From Rhizobium sophorae (GTDB lineage: Bacteria > Pseudomonadota > Alphaproteobacteria > Rhizobiales > Rhizobiaceae): DNA of 64,000 bases. The translations under genes were made by a program, and so were the position numbers. Where the stretch lies: contig NZ_JABFCN010000016.1 of NCBI RefSeq assembly GCF_013087515.1, positions 289,591-353,590 on the forward strand. The letters are read 5' to 3'. Position 1 is the first letter of the stretch, and each line of letters starts with the position of its first letter. Shown here one piece after another: positions 21,894-31,816 of this stretch. The notes beneath the pieces are model-generated. The model was not told where the DNA came from and searched no databases. It worked only from the letters and a program-made list of their open reading frames with translations.

Positions 21894-23201
21894 ATGGCAG
21901 AGGCAGCAGTGGACCGGAGTTCGAAATCCGGCTTGGGTCCGGCTGGCAAGCCATTTTCCACCTTTGAACGCCTCGTGGCGTGGCGTTATCTGCGCGCCCG
22001 CCGCAAGGAGGCCTTCATATCGGTCATCGCCGGCTTCTCCTTTGTCGGCATCATGCTCGGCGTTGCGACGCTGATCATCGTCATGGCCGTCATGAACGGT
22101 TTTCGTACCGAGCTCGTCTCGCGTATCCTCGGCATCAACGGCCACATGATCGTCCAGCCGGTCGACGGCCCCTTCACCGATTATCCTGTCCTCAGCAGCA
22201 AGCTCGCCGCCGTGCCCGGCGTCAAGATGGCGCTGCCCTTGGTGGAGGGCCAGGTGCTTGCTTCCGCCCAGGCCGGCGGCAGCACCGGCGCGCTGGTGCG
22301 CGGCGTCCGCGCCGAGGATCTGGGCAAGCTCAAGATGGTCTCCGAGAGTATCAAGCCTCCCGGCGACATGGTGGGCTTTGCCTCCGGCCAGGGCGTAATG
22401 ATCGGCACCCGCATGGCCGACCAACTCGGTCTGCGCGTTGGCGATCTCATTACGCTGACGTCACCGGATGGCGATATCACGCCGATGGGCGTCAGCCCGC
22501 GCATCAAATCCTACAAGATCTCCGGCCTCTTCGAGATCGGCATGTCGGAATATGACTCCTCGATCATCTTCATGCCGCTCGAGGAAGCGCAGCTCTATTT
22601 CAATGCCGAGGGACTGGTGCAGTCGATCGAGCTCTTCGTCGACAACCCCGACGATATCGACGATCTGAGGCCCAAGGTGGAGGAGGCGGCCGGCCGCCAG
22701 ATCGCCATCACCGACTGGCGCCAGCGCAACCAGACCTTCTTCTCGGCACTACAGGTCGAGCGCAACGTCATGTTCATGATCCTGACGCTGATCGTGCTCG
22801 TGGCGGCGCTGAACATCATATCCGGCCTCATCATGCTGGTGAAGGACAAGGGCAGCGATATCGCCATTCTGCGCACCATGGGTGCCAGCGCCGGCGCAAT
22901 CATGCGCATCTTCTTCATGACCGGAGCGGCGATCGGCATTGTCGGCACCATTGCCGGCGTTCTGCTCGGCGTCCTTGTCTGCGTCAACATCGAATCCGTC
23001 CGCCAGTTCTTCTCCTGGATTTCAGGCACCGTGCTCTTCAATCCGCAGGTCTATTTCCTCAGCCAACTGCCGGCCGAGATGGATCTGAGTGAAACGATCT
23101 CGATCGTCGTCATGGCGCTGACGCTCTCCTTTATCGCGACCATCTTCCCGGCCTGGCGTGCCTCCAGGCTCGATCCGGTGCAGGCCCTGCGCTACGAATA
23201 A
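21894..23201 (+). CDS. lolC: lipoprotein-releasing ABC transporter, permease subunit (LolC/LolE family)
   Basis: Inner-membrane permease (435 aa) of the Lol system, which extracts outer-membrane lipoproteins from the inner membrane and hands them to LolA. The N-terminal cytoplasmic segment is followed by a first helix ([23 protein letters not shown]), a large periplasmic domain (residues ~65-290), then three C-terminal helices with the FtsX-like coupling motif ILRTMGAS. A single permease gene beside lolD is typical of alphaproteobacteria, where it probably homodimerises. GGAGG lies just upstream. Confidence 0.93.
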   Translation: MAEAAVDRSSKSGLGPAGKPFSTFERLVAWRYLRARRKEAFISVIAGFSFVGIMLGVATLIIVMAVMNGFRTELVSRILGINGHMIVQPVDGPFTDYPVLSSKLAAVPGVKMALPLVEGQVLASAQAGGSTGALVRGVRAEDLGKLKMVSESIKPPGDMVGFASGQGVMIGTRMADQLGLRVGDLITLTSPDGDITPMGVSPRIKSYKISGLFEIGMSEYDSSIIFMPLEEAQLYFNAEGLVQSIELFVDNPDDIDDLRPKVEEAAGRQIAITDWRQRNQTFFSALQVERNVMFMILTLIVLVAALNIISGLIMLVKDKGSDIAILRTMGASAGAIMRIFFMTGAAIGIVGTIAGVLLGVLVCVNIESVRQFFSWISGTVLFNPQVYFLSQLPAEMDLSETISIVVMALTLSFIATIFPAWRASRLDPVQALRYE

Positions 23202-23215
23202 GGAATGCCGCCTTC

Positions 23216-23899
23216 ATGAAACGCAACGTCGTTCTCGAGCTTACCGGCGTCGAGCGCCATTACGGGCAGGGCGATACGCTGCTCTCGATCCTGAAGGGCG
23301 CAGACTTTTCGATATCGAAGGGGGAGACTGTCGCTCTCGTCGCCCCTTCCGGCACCGGCAAGTCGACACTGCTGCATGTCGCCGGCCTGCTGGAGCATCC
23401 GGACGGCGGTGAGGTCAACATCAACGGCCATGCCTGTGACGGCCTGAGCGACGAGAAACGCACCGCGATCCGCCGCAGCGAAATCGGCTTCGTCTACCAG
23501 TTCCACCACCTGCTGCCGGAATTCTCGGCGCTCGAAAATATCATGATGCCGCAGCTGATCGCCGGGCTTTCCTGGAAGGAAGCCGGAGAGCGGGCCGGTC
23601 AGCTTCTCGATTATATGCGCATCGGCCATCGCGGCTCGCATCGCCCTGGCGAGCTTTCCGGCGGCGAGCAGCAACGCGTTGCAATTGCCCGCGCCGTCGC
23701 CAATGCGCCGACCCTGCTTCTTGCCGACGAGCCGACCGGCAATCTCGACCCCGAAACGGCAAGCTACGTCTTCGACGCGCTGGAAGCGCTGGTGCGCCAG
23801 TCCGGCCTTGCTGCCCTCATCGCCACCCACAATCACGAACTCGCCCGCCGCATGGATCGACGCGTGACGATCTCCGACGGCAAGATCGTCGATTTCTGA
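23216..23899 (+). CDS. lolD: lipoprotein-releasing ABC transporter, ATP-binding subunit
   Basis: 227-aa ABC ATPase that energises LolC. Walker A is APSGTGKST (residues ~43-51), the Q-loop is [13 protein letters not shown], the signature is LSGGEQQR and Walker B is LLLADEP followed by TGNLD, the sequence style of the LolD/FtsE/MacB group. It starts 14 bases after lolC. Confidence 0.95.
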   Translation: MKRNVVLELTGVERHYGQGDTLLSILKGADFSISKGETVALVAPSGTGKSTLLHVAGLLEHPDGGEVNINGHACDGLSDEKRTAIRRSEIGFVYQFHHLLPEFSALENIMMPQLIAGLSWKEAGERAGQLLDYMRIGHRGSHRPGELSGGEQQRVAIARAVANAPTLLLADEPTGNLDPETASYVFDALEALVRQSGLAALIATHNHELARRMDRRVTISDGKIVDF

Positions 23900-23935
23900 G
23901 ACCGCGATCCATGGCTGTCCGGTTTGCGCCGATGG

Positions 23936-24020
23936 CTGCCCCTCACCCTAACCTACCGGGGGGTCGAGCCAACTCGTCTCGACGCGTCCTTCGGACCCCC
24001 GCGAGCGGGGAAGGTGCAGC
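23936..24020. repeat. rhizobial GC-rich intergenic repeat (hairpin)
   Basis: The stretch after lolD begins CCTCACCCTAACC and contains GGGGGTC (23959-23965) paired with GACCCCC (23994-24000), followed by CCCCGCGAGCGGGG. Blocks with the CCCTCACCCTAACC start and CCCCGC...GCGGGG end recur widely in rhizobial intergenic DNA. It lies between convergent genes and could also act as a terminator. Confidence 0.55.
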
Positions 24021-24029
24021 GGGCCGCAA

Positions 24030-24494
24030 TCAGAGGATGACCAGTCCGCCGCGATAATCGAGTGCATAGGCCTTCTGGCCATCGACCATGATGCATTCGT
24101 GGCCGATGAACCGCTCGCAGCCGCCTTCGCTACTGTCGACATAGCGGCCGAACGGATGGTCGAATTCCATCCCGCCAAGAAACCGGCCCTCGCGATACAT
24201 CGCCGAAAGTGCAGCCTTGATCACTGTCCCGGCTGCTGCGCCGTCGATCAGCTTCGGCGCAATGACACAGCCGAAATAATTCATCGCCCAGATGGGCTCG
24301 CCGGCAAACCACACCACTTCCTGTCCGGCGAAATCGGTCCCGCCGAAATAGCTGTCGAGATAGCGCCAGTCGCCGCGTTCGTAACCGATATCGTGGGCAC
24401 CCGGCCGGCAGGGCACGCGCGCCACGCCGCCGCCGACATAGGTCGCAGCCTTCGCCTCTACGATGAATTCGTTCAGCACCGCAATGTCCAGCAT
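24030..24494 (-). CDS. DUF5680-like protein, function unknown
   Basis: A 154-aa soluble protein. It begins MLDIAVLNEFIVEAKAATYVGGG and contains ERGDWRYLDSYFGG, GQEVVWFAGEPIWAMNYFG and YREGRFLGG. The pattern of an AKAATY start and an aromatic-rich middle suggests the DUF5680 family, sometimes found fused to helix-turn-helix regulators, but here there is no DNA-binding part. AGGAG sits 6 bases upstream of the ATG. It is convergent with lolD and has no obvious partner gene. Confidence 0.75.
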   Translation of the reverse strand: MLDIAVLNEFIVEAKAATYVGGGVARVPCRPGAHDIGYERGDWRYLDSYFGGTDFAGQEVVWFAGEPIWAMNYFGCVIAPKLIDGAAAGTVIKAALSAMYREGRFLGGMEFDHPFGRYVDSSEGGCERFIGHECIMVDGQKAYALDYRGGLVIL

Positions 24495-24791
24495 GTCGTT
24501 CTCCTATCACCCCGATGCTGGCAAATAGGCCGCCACATGTAAAGAACAAAAAGAGAACTGTGGATGGAACAAGCGGATTACCCTGGCGGAAGTCGGCCGC
24601 CCGAAAACAAGATGTCTGATCTGCGGGGGCGGCGAAAGGGCATGGCGGCTGCCGTTACAATAAGTGCCGGCTCGTGCGATTCGCCACGCGCATCCGGGAT
24701 TTTTCAAACACAAGAAAGAAGGAAAAGATTCCTGTTGACAACGGAACATACATGGAACAAATTGAAAACATAACGAGTAAAGGAGAGACCG

Positions 24792-24878
24792 ATGACTGAC
24801 ATGATCCGTGATATCGCAGCATTTACCTCCATCGCAATGTTCGTTGCAAGCTTCTCGCTCATCGTCATGGCGCTCTAA
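24792..24878 (+). CDS. 28-residue single-helix membrane peptide
   Basis: A very small open frame starting MTDMIRDIAAF and ending SFSLIVMAL, i.e. a short polar N-terminus and one hydrophobic helix of about 18 residues. AGGAGAG (24781-24787) is ideally placed before the ATG, and a perfect -35 box TTGACA lies at 24735-24740, although the -10 is weak. It stands alone upstream of dnaE. The strong ribosome site and clean membrane profile argue for translation. The role is unknown. Confidence 0.6.
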   Translation: MTDMIRDIAAFTSIAMFVASFSLIVMAL

Positions 24879-24995
24879 ACTTTTCAGGGGACCGCATGGT
24901 AATCATGCGGTTCGGACGCGGGACTTCTTCTGGACATCATCGCCCTCTATGCCGACAATGCGTCCGATTCATTCGGGTGATTGGGAAGGCATGTC

Positions 24996-27900
24996 ATGGC
25001 GGATACGGCAAAGGGTTCAACGGGTGAGGCGACCGGCACACCGGGCTTCATCCACCTGAGGGTCCATTCCGCCTATTCGCTTCTCGAGGGCGCACTGCCG
25101 CTGAAGAAGATCCTCTACAAGGCGACCGGCGACAGCCAGCCGGCGATTGCGATTACCGACACCAACAATCTGTTCGTTGCCCTCGAATTCTCCCAGAAGG
25201 CGATGGAAGACGGCCTGCAGCCGATCATCGGCTGCCAGGTCTCGATCGACATGGAAGACGGGTTGGAAACGGAAAAGCGCGGCGGCCAGCAGGCCCTGGT
25301 CAAGCTGCCGTCGATCGTGCTTCTCGCCGCGACGGATGCCGGTTATGAAAGGCTGGTCGACCTCGTGAGCCGGGCCTATCTCGGCGGCGAGAGCAACCAG
25401 GCGGTCCATATCAGCGCCTCCTGGCTGGAGGAGGCCGGTACCGAAGGGCTGATCGTATTGAGCGGCGCGTTGACCGGGCCGGTCGACGTGGCGATCAAGG
25501 AAGGCCATCCCGCTCAGGCCGAAGCCCGGCTGCTCACGCTGAAGCGTCTCTTCGGCGACAGGCTCTATGTCGAGCTGCAGCGGCACGGCACTTACGACAA
25601 GCGGCACGAGCAGAAGATTATCGGGCTCGCCTATGCCCACGACCTGCCGCTGGTTGCGACCAATGAGGCTTTCTTTCCGACCCGCGACGATTACGACGCC
25701 CATGATGCGCTGATGGCGGTCGCGCACAACGCCATCGTCTCCGACGACAGCCGCTTTCGCCTGACGCCGGATCACTATCTGAAGAGCCGGGCCGAGATGG
25801 TCAAGCTCTTCGCCAACCTGCCGGAAGCGCTGGAAAATACGATCGAGATCGCCAGGCGCTGCTCCTTCGTGCTGAAGACGCGAAAGCCGATCCTGCCGCG
25901 CTTCACCGGTGCGACCGACGATGCCGAGGAGGCCGAACGCGCCGAGGCGAGCGAGCTGCGCCGCCAGGCGGTCGAAGGGCTGGACATGAGGCTTGCAACG
26001 CTCGGCATGTCGCCGGGTTACGAGGAAAAGGATTATCGCGAACGGCTGGATTTCGAGCTCAGCGTCATCGAGCGCATGCGTTTCCCCGGCTACTTCCTGA
26101 TCGTTGCCGACTTCATCAAATGGGCCAAGCAGCATGACATTCCGGTCGGTCCCGGCCGCGGTTCGGGCGCCGGCTCGCTGGTCGCCTATGCATTGACGAT
26201 CACCGATGTCGATCCCTTGCGTTTTTCACTGCTCTTCGAGCGCTTCCTCAATCCGGAACGCGTCTCGATGCCCGACTTCGATATCGACTTCTGCCAGGAC
26301 CGCCGCGAAGAGGTGATCCGCTACGTCCAGGCCAAATATGGCCGCGAGCAGGTGGCGCAGATCATCACCTTCGGTTCGCTGCAGGCGCGCGCCGCCCTTC
26401 GTGACGTCGGCCGCGTGCTGGAAATGCCCTATGGCCAGGTCGACAAGATCTGCAAACTCGTGCCGAACAACCCGGCCAACCCGACGCCGCTGTCCAAAGC
26501 GATCGAGGAAGAGCCGAAGCTGCAGGAGGAGGCGGCGAAAGAACCGGTTGTCGCGCGCCTGCTCGACATCGCCCAGAAGATCGAGGGGCTTTACCGCCAC
26601 GCCTCGACCCATGCCGCCGGCATCGTCATCGGCGACCGGCCGCTTTCCAAGCTGGTGCCGATGTATCGCGATCCGCGTTCGGACATGCCGGTCACCCAAT
26701 TCAACATGAAATGGGTGGAGCAGGCAGGCCTCGTCAAGTTCGACTTCCTCGGCCTGAAGACGCTGACCGTGCTGAAGGTCGCGGTCGATTTCGTCGCGAA
26801 GCTCGGTATCAAGGTCGATCTCGCAGCAATTCCTCTCGACGACAAGAAGACCTACGAGATGCTGTCGCGCGGCGAGACGGTCGGCGTGTTCCAGGTGGAA
26901 AGTGCGGGCATGCGCAAGGCGCTGATCGGCATGAAGCCGGACTGCATCGAGGACATCATCGCGCTGGTGGCGCTCTATCGTCCAGGCCCGATGGAGAACA
27001 TCCCGACCTACAATGCCCGCAAGCACGGCGACGAAGAGCTGGAATCGATCCATCCGATGATCGACCACCTGCTCAAGGAAACCCAGGGCGTCATCGTCTA
27101 TCAGGAACAGGTAATGCAGATCGCCCAGGTGCTGTCCGGCTATTCGCTGGGGGAAGCCGACCTTCTGCGTCGCGCCATGGGCAAGAAGATCAAGGCCGAG
27201 ATGGACCAGCAGCGCGAACGCTTCGTCGTTGGCGCGGTCAAGAACGGCGTATCGAAGCCGCAGGCCGACAATATCTTCGAACTGCTGGCGAAGTTCGCCA
27301 ATTACGGCTTCAACAAGTCGCATGCCGCCGCCTATGCCATCGTCTCCTACCAGACGGCCTACATGAAGGCGCATTATCCGGTCGAATTCCTCGCCGCTTC
27401 GATGACGCTCGACATGTCCAACACGGAAAAGGTCAATGATTTCCGCCAGGATGCCAAGCGCCTCGGCATCGAGGTGATCGCACCCTCGGTGCAGACCTCC
27501 TTCCGCCATTTCGAGACCGGCGACAACCGCATCTATTACGCGCTCGCCGCCCTCAAGGGTGTCGGCGAATCCGCCGTCGACCATATCGTCGAGGTGCGTG
27601 GCGACAAGCCCTTTGCCAGCATCGAGGATTTCTGCCTGCGCATCGATCCGCGTCAGGTCAATCGTCGCGTGCTCGAAAGCCTGATCTATGCCGGCGCCTT
27701 CGATTGTTTCGACATGGACCGCGCCCAGCTGGCAGCCGGCCTCGACCGCATTCTCGGTTATGCCCAGCGCGCCCAGGAGAACAAGCTGAGCGGCCAGTCG
27801 GACATTTTCGGCAGCACGCTGACGTCGGGGCCCGAGAAGATCTCCCTGCCGCCGTTCTCGCCCTGGCTCCCCTCCGAGCGGCTGCTCAAGGAATTCCAGG

Positions 27901-28490
27901 TGCTGGGCTTTTATCTGACAGCCCACCCGCTCGATTCCTACAACAACATCCTGCAAAAGATGCGGGTGCAGACCTTTGCTGAGTTTTCCGCCGCCATCAA
28001 ACAGGGCGCGGCCAATGCGCGCCTTGCCGGTACCGTCATCTCGAAGCAGGAGCGCAAGACCCGCACCGGCAACAAGATGGGCATCATTGTCTTCTCCGAT
28101 TCTTCGGGCCAGTTCGAAGCGGTGCTGTTTTCGGAAATGCTGAACCAGTATCGGGACGTGCTCGAGTCGGGAAAATCTTTCGTGCTGACTGCGACGGGCG
28201 AGGAGCGGCCGGAGGGCATCGGCCTGCGCATCCAGACGATCCAGTCGCTGGAGGAAAAGTCACTGCAGATGCAGAAGGCGCTACGCGTCTATGTCCGCGA
28301 TTCCGGACCGCTGAGAATGGTTGCCGGCCATTTGAACGCCAAGGGCGATGGCCTGGTTTCCTTCATCGTTATCAAGGAGGAGGGCAAACGCGAGGTGGAA
28401 GTGGCGCTGCCGGAGAAATACCGCATCACGCCGGAGATTGCCGCCGCCCTTCGCGCCGCCCCCGGCGTCGTCGACGTCGAGCTTGTCTGA
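24996..28490 (+). CDS. dnaE: DNA polymerase III subunit alpha
   Basis: Replicative polymerase (1164 aa). The PHP domain starts near residue 15 (HLRVHSAYSLLEGALPLKK). The catalytic palm follows with VGPGRGSGAGSLVAYAL and MPDFDIDFCQDRREEVI, which carries the active-site aspartates. Next are the thumb and fingers (GFNKSHAAAYAIVSYQTAYMK), a helix-hairpin-helix region and an OB fold near 1000-1060 (AGTVISKQERKTRTG). The start at ATG 24996 is used because GGGAAGG lies six bases upstream; the frame opens slightly earlier at a TTG. The length is standard for DnaE1. Confidence 0.97.
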   Translation: MADTAKGSTGEATGTPGFIHLRVHSAYSLLEGALPLKKILYKATGDSQPAIAITDTNNLFVALEFSQKAMEDGLQPIIGCQVSIDMEDGLETEKRGGQQALVKLPSIVLLAATDAGYERLVDLVSRAYLGGESNQAVHISASWLEEAGTEGLIVLSGALTGPVDVAIKEGHPAQAEARLLTLKRLFGDRLYVELQRHGTYDKRHEQKIIGLAYAHDLPLVATNEAFFPTRDDYDAHDALMAVAHNAIVSDDSRFRLTPDHYLKSRAEMVKLFANLPEALENTIEIARRCSFVLKTRKPILPRFTGATDDAEEAERAEASELRRQAVEGLDMRLATLGMSPGYEEKDYRERLDFELSVIERMRFPGYFLIVADFIKWAKQHDIPVGPGRGSGAGSLVAYALTITDVDPLRFSLLFERFLNPERVSMPDFDIDFCQDRREEVIRYVQAKYGREQVAQIITFGSLQARAALRDVGRVLEMPYGQVDKICKLVPNNPANPTPLSKAIEEEPKLQEEAAKEPVVARLLDIAQKIEGLYRHASTHAAGIVIGDRPLSKLVPMYRDPRSDMPVTQFNMKWVEQAGLVKFDFLGLKTLTVLKVAVDFVAKLGIKVDLAAIPLDDKKTYEMLSRGETVGVFQVESAGMRKALIGMKPDCIEDIIALVALYRPGPMENIPTYNARKHGDEELESIHPMIDHLLKETQGVIVYQEQVMQIAQVLSGYSLGEADLLRRAMGKKIKAEMDQQRERFVVGAVKNGVSKPQADNIFELLAKFANYGFNKSHAAAYAIVSYQTAYMKAHYPVEFLAASMTLDMSNTEKVNDFRQDAKRLGIEVIAPSVQTSFRHFETGDNRIYYALAALKGVGESAVDHIVEVRGDKPFASIEDFCLRIDPRQVNRRVLESLIYAGAFDCFDMDRAQLAAGLDRILGYAQRAQENKLSGQSDIFGSTLTSGPEKISLPPFSPWLPSERLLKEFQVLGFYLTAHPLDSYNNILQKMRVQTFAEFSAAIKQGAANARLAGTVISKQERKTRTGNKMGIIVFSDSSGQFEAVLFSEMLNQYRDVLESGKSFVLTATGEERPEGIGLRIQTIQSLEEKSLQMQKALRVYVRDSGPLRMVAGHLNAKGDGLVSFIVIKEEGKREVEVALPEKYRITPEIAAALRAAPGVVDVELV

Positions 28491-28510
28491 CCAGCCCCGC
28501 GTGATCGCCA

Positions 28511-29767
28511 TCACCCGCGGGTGATCGTGATGAAATCCGTGCCTTCGCCGGTCTCCCGGCCGAGGCCGGTATCGGAGATCGTCAGCGTCGAGCCGGGCGC
28601 GATCAGCGCATCGATCCTGCGGCGGGTCTCGTCGGGGATCGTGATGCGGCTGAGCGAACGGGCGATCGGCTTGCCTGTGACGATCGAGCTTTCCTGATTG
28701 GTGATGCCAAGCCGCTTCATCGTCTCGCGGGAGAGATTGTTCTCGAGCGTGATGCTGAGCCAGTCCGCCGTGCCGGCCTTTGCATCGACGGCATGCAACG
28801 TGAAGAAATGTGTGCCGAGCGACAGTCCCGGATCGGCGATCGTCACCGGCGCTTCGAAGAGCGGCTTGAAGGCCTGCCGCACCATGATGACGCCGTTCGG
28901 CGGCTGACCCCTGCCGGTTGCGGCATAAACTTCCTTAAGGAGCATGTCGGAGACCAGGCTCCTGTCGCCGGCAAATTCGGCCGGTCGCAGCGCCCTGAAA
29001 GCCTTGATTGCCTGCACGGTCGACGGACCGAGCAAGCCGTCCGGATCGCCGGCGGAAAAGCCGAGTTGGTTGAGCAGGGTCTGGATGTCGATCACCGTCT
29101 CGCGCAGCGTCCGGCGCGTGATCAGCATGCTGATTGGCTCGGACGGCGGCTCAGGTTCGGGCGCTACAATCAGCGGTGCGGCCGGCATCGGCATCGCAGT
29201 CGTATCGTTCATCGCCACCTGCACCGGCTTCCCGGGGCTGTCGGGCATGGAGGGCCGCAGTTCGACATCCGAAAGCAGCGGCATCGCTGCCGGCGCATCC
29301 GGATGGAAAAGCGTCGGATGGTCGATCGGCTGCGGCACGACTTCACCGTCGCTGATAATGACGGGTACACCTCGGTCGGTCATCCCATAGAGCATCTTTG
29401 CGAAGGCTCCAGGCATGCGCACGCAGCCATGCGAGGCCGGATAACGCGGCACCGAATTCGATTCATGCAGCGCGATGCCGGACCATGTCAGCCTTTGCAT
29501 GAACGGCATCGGGGCGTTGGAATAAAGATTGGATTCGTGGTATTTCTGCTTTTCCAGCACCGAGAAGATGCCGCTCGGCGTCGTGTGACCGTCCTTGCCG
29601 GTCGAGACGTTCGAGGTGGCGACGACCTCGGTGCCGTCATAGACCGCAAGCGACTGCTTGTCCTTCGAGACGATGATCTGCAGCGTGCGCGCATCCGCAG
29701 CAAGAGCAGGGTGCACGAGTGCGGTGGCCGACAGCAAGCCGAGGCCGAAGACAAGACGCGAGAACAT
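28511..29767 (-). CDS. L,D-transpeptidase (YkuD family) with peptidoglycan-binding domain
   Basis: Periplasmic enzyme (418 aa from ATG 29767; a GTG at 29800 would add 11 residues) that probably makes 3-3 peptidoglycan cross-links or anchors proteins to the wall. It has a signal peptide ending ALAADA. The YkuD catalytic motif SHGCVRMP has its cysteine near residue 115. A later segment (VIDIQTLLNQLGFSAGDPDGLLG...IKAFR) is a peptidoglycan-binding type 1 repeat. Ser/Pro/Met-rich linkers separate the two. It converges on dnaE, 20 bases from its stop. Confidence 0.9.
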   Translation of the reverse strand: MFSRLVFGLGLLSATALVHPALAADARTLQIIVSKDKQSLAVYDGTEVVATSNVSTGKDGHTTPSGIFSVLEKQKYHESNLYSNAPMPFMQRLTWSGIALHESNSVPRYPASHGCVRMPGAFAKMLYGMTDRGVPVIISDGEVVPQPIDHPTLFHPDAPAAMPLLSDVELRPSMPDSPGKPVQVAMNDTTAMPMPAAPLIVAPEPEPPSEPISMLITRRTLRETVIDIQTLLNQLGFSAGDPDGLLGPSTVQAIKAFRALRPAEFAGDRSLVSDMLLKEVYAATGRGQPPNGVIMVRQAFKPLFEAPVTIADPGLSLGTHFFTLHAVDAKAGTADWLSITLENNLSRETMKRLGITNQESSIVTGKPIARSLSRITIPDETRRRIDALIAPGSTLTISDTGLGRETGEGTDFITITRG

Positions 29768-29859
29768 GATACCCAACCATACGCAATACTTGCCCGGCAC
29801 ATTATGGGACGAAGTTTAAGGAAGTTTTTATAGACTGGATCGCCCGCAGGTTTCACGCG

Positions 29860-31152
29860 TTAGTGATCGCGCTTGCTGCCGCCGAACGTATAGCCGGTCT
29901 CGACCGTCCGCTTGCCGAATTTGTCGCGCAGCTTGTCCATCGCGGCTTCGGCCGCCGCCCGCCGGCCCGATTGCTGGTCGATGAGATCGGGCGGGTCGGC
30001 GCGGGCGGCATCGCCGAGATCGGTGACGCCGATGCCGATCAAACGGAACTTCGTACCGTCAGTCTCTTTTTCGAGAAGCTCGAGCCCGGTGCGGAAGATC
30101 CTGTCGGCAAGCTGGGTCGGGTCTTCGAGCTTGCGGTTGCGGGTGCGCGATTTGAAATCGGCGCTCTTCATCTTCAGAACCACGGTTTGGCCGGCAATGC
30201 CATTTTTCTTCAGCCGCCAGGAGACCTTTTCGGAGAGGTTGCGCAGGATCGGCACCAGATCGTCATATCGCGAGATGTCGTCGAAGAAGGTCGTCTCGGA
30301 CGAAACGCTCTTGGCCGCATCATTGAGGTGCACTTCGCGGTCGTCGATGCCGCGCGACAGCCGTGCGAGCCGCTGGCCGATGCTGCCATAGCGGCGCATC
30401 AGGTCGTTTTCCTCCATCTGCTGCAACTGGCCGATGGTGCGGATGCCGTCCGCCTCCAGCGTCGCTGCAAAGGCCTTGCCGACGCCCCAGATCGTGGTCA
30501 CGGGACGCGGTGCCAGGAACTCGACCGCTTCCTCGCGGCCGATGACCGAAAAGCCGCGTGGCTTCTGCAGATCGGAGGCGACTTTGGCGAGAAATTTGCA
30601 ATAGGAAAGCCCTACCGAAACTGTGATGCCGATCTCCCTTTCGATGCGACGGGCGAATTTGGCGAGCGTGCGCGCCGGCGGATCGTGATGCAGCCTCTCG
30701 GTGCCGCCAAGCTCCAGGAAGGCCTCGTCGATCGACAGAGGCTGCACAAGCGGCGTCAGATCCTGCATCATGGCGCGCACCTGCCGCCCGACCCGGACAT
30801 ATTTCTCCATGTCGGGGCGGATGACGATCGCTTGAGGGCATGCCTCCAGCGCCTTGAACATCGGCATGGCCGAACGCACACCGTGGATGCGGGCGATATA
30901 GCATGCGGTGGAAACCACACCGCGTTTGCCGCCGCCGATGATGACAGGCTTGTCCGCAAGCTCCGGATTGTCGCGTTTCTCCACCGCTGCGTAGAAGGCG
31001 TCGCAATCGATATGCGCAAGCGTCAAGGCGTAGAGTTCGCGATGACGCACGAGACGGGGGCTGCCGCAGGCAACGCAACGGCGCGCCTCGCCCTTCTGCT
31101 CGGCAAGGCAGTCGCGACAGAAGCCGGGTGTCTTGTCAGGCGCAGGCGTCAT
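29860..31152 (-). CDS. dinB: DNA polymerase IV with N-terminal zinc ribbon
   Basis: Y-family translesion polymerase (430 aa). The palm motifs [12 protein letters not shown] and LSIDEAFLE carry the three catalytic acidic residues; [24 protein letters not shown] and WGVGKAFA segments match DinB, and the little-finger domain ends at about residue 370. It begins with ~40 extra residues holding two CxxC pairs (C12/C15 and C26/C29), which look like a zinc ribbon absent from E. coli DinB. No C-terminal clamp-binding motif is obvious: the tail is Arg/Lys-rich. Confidence 0.93.
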   Translation of the reverse strand: MTPAPDKTPGFCRDCLAEQKGEARRCVACGSPRLVRHRELYALTLAHIDCDAFYAAVEKRDNPELADKPVIIGGGKRGVVSTACYIARIHGVRSAMPMFKALEACPQAIVIRPDMEKYVRVGRQVRAMMQDLTPLVQPLSIDEAFLELGGTERLHHDPPARTLAKFARRIEREIGITVSVGLSYCKFLAKVASDLQKPRGFSVIGREEAVEFLAPRPVTTIWGVGKAFAATLEADGIRTIGQLQQMEENDLMRRYGSIGQRLARLSRGIDDREVHLNDAAKSVSSETTFFDDISRYDDLVPILRNLSEKVSWRLKKNGIAGQTVVLKMKSADFKSRTRNRKLEDPTQLADRIFRTGLELLEKETDGTKFRLIGIGVTDLGDAARADPPDLIDQQSGRRAAAEAAMDKLRDKFGKRTVETGYTFGGSKRDH

Positions 31153-31228
31153 GATGAGAACAAAGATTGAACGGTCGAAGATTACGCCTTAAGCTTCCGA
31201 GTCACAAGACGGGCCGGGAGCTTTGCCT

Positions 31229-31816
31229 TTGGATAACGATCTTCGTTTCGAGCCGGTAACGCCAGAACGCTGGGACGATTTCGAAATCGTCTTCGGGCCA
31301 CAGGGCGCCTTCTATAACTGCTGGTGCGTCGCGTTGCGTCTACCGCATGCAGTGAGGACGAAGATGGCGGCCGATGAGCGCAAGGCGCATATGCGGGGAT
31401 GGATCAAGGCGGGTCCGCCGCCTGGCATCCTCTGTTATGCCGACGACGCGCCGGTCGCCTGGGTGCAGGTCGGGCCACGCCACGACGTACCGCAGTTCAA
31501 TTCGCCGCGCACCGTCTCGCGGCCGCTGGAAGAGGGCGATGCGCATGATCCATCCATCTGGGCCGTCAGTTGCTTTTTCCTGCTGCCCAAACTGCGCGGC
31601 AAGGGAATGAGTCATCGTCTGCTCGCCGGCGCGATCGACCATGCGCGGCGCCAGGGCGCGCGGCTGCTCGAAGCCTGTCCGATCGATCATGTGAAGCAGT
31701 CGAAATCCGTGACGCTCTGCATCGGCTCGACGGTGATCTTCGATGCCGCTGGTTTCGAGACGGTAGCCCGGCGCAAGGACGGCCGTCCGCTCATGCGGCT
31801 GGAACTGAGTGCGTGA
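31229..31816 (+). CDS. GNAT-family acetyltransferase
   Basis: About 195 aa. It has the acyl-CoA-binding arrangement of GNAT enzymes: VSCFFLLPKLRGKGMSHRLLAGAIDHARRQGARLLEACP, where the RGKGMSHRLL part matches the Q/RxxGxG/A loop. The N-terminal part (FNSPR, YNCWCVALR) is seen in a subgroup of uncharacterised rhizobial acetyltransferases. No ATG is available near the start of the conserved part. TTG at 31229, eight bases after GGGAG, is the likeliest start. The substrate is unknown. Its 3' end overlaps the converging HAD gene by 26 bases. Confidence 0.8.
   Translation: MDNDLRFEPVTPERWDDFEIVFGPQGAFYNCWCVALRLPHAVRTKMAADERKAHMRGWIKAGPPPGILCYADDAPVAWVQVGPRHDVPQFNSPRTVSRPLEEGDAHDPSIWAVSCFFLLPKLRGKGMSHRLLAGAIDHARRQGARLLEACPIDHVKQSKSVTLCIGSTVIFDAAGFETVARRKDGRPLMRLELSA

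Noticed and set aside
20535..22424. A 629-codon reverse-strand open frame opposite proS and lolC
   Set aside because: The plus-strand genes have clear motifs; the reverse product is a compositionally biased shadow.
26226..27956. A 576-codon reverse-strand open frame inside dnaE
   Set aside because: It lies fully inside a recognised polymerase gene and has no ribosome site or domain.
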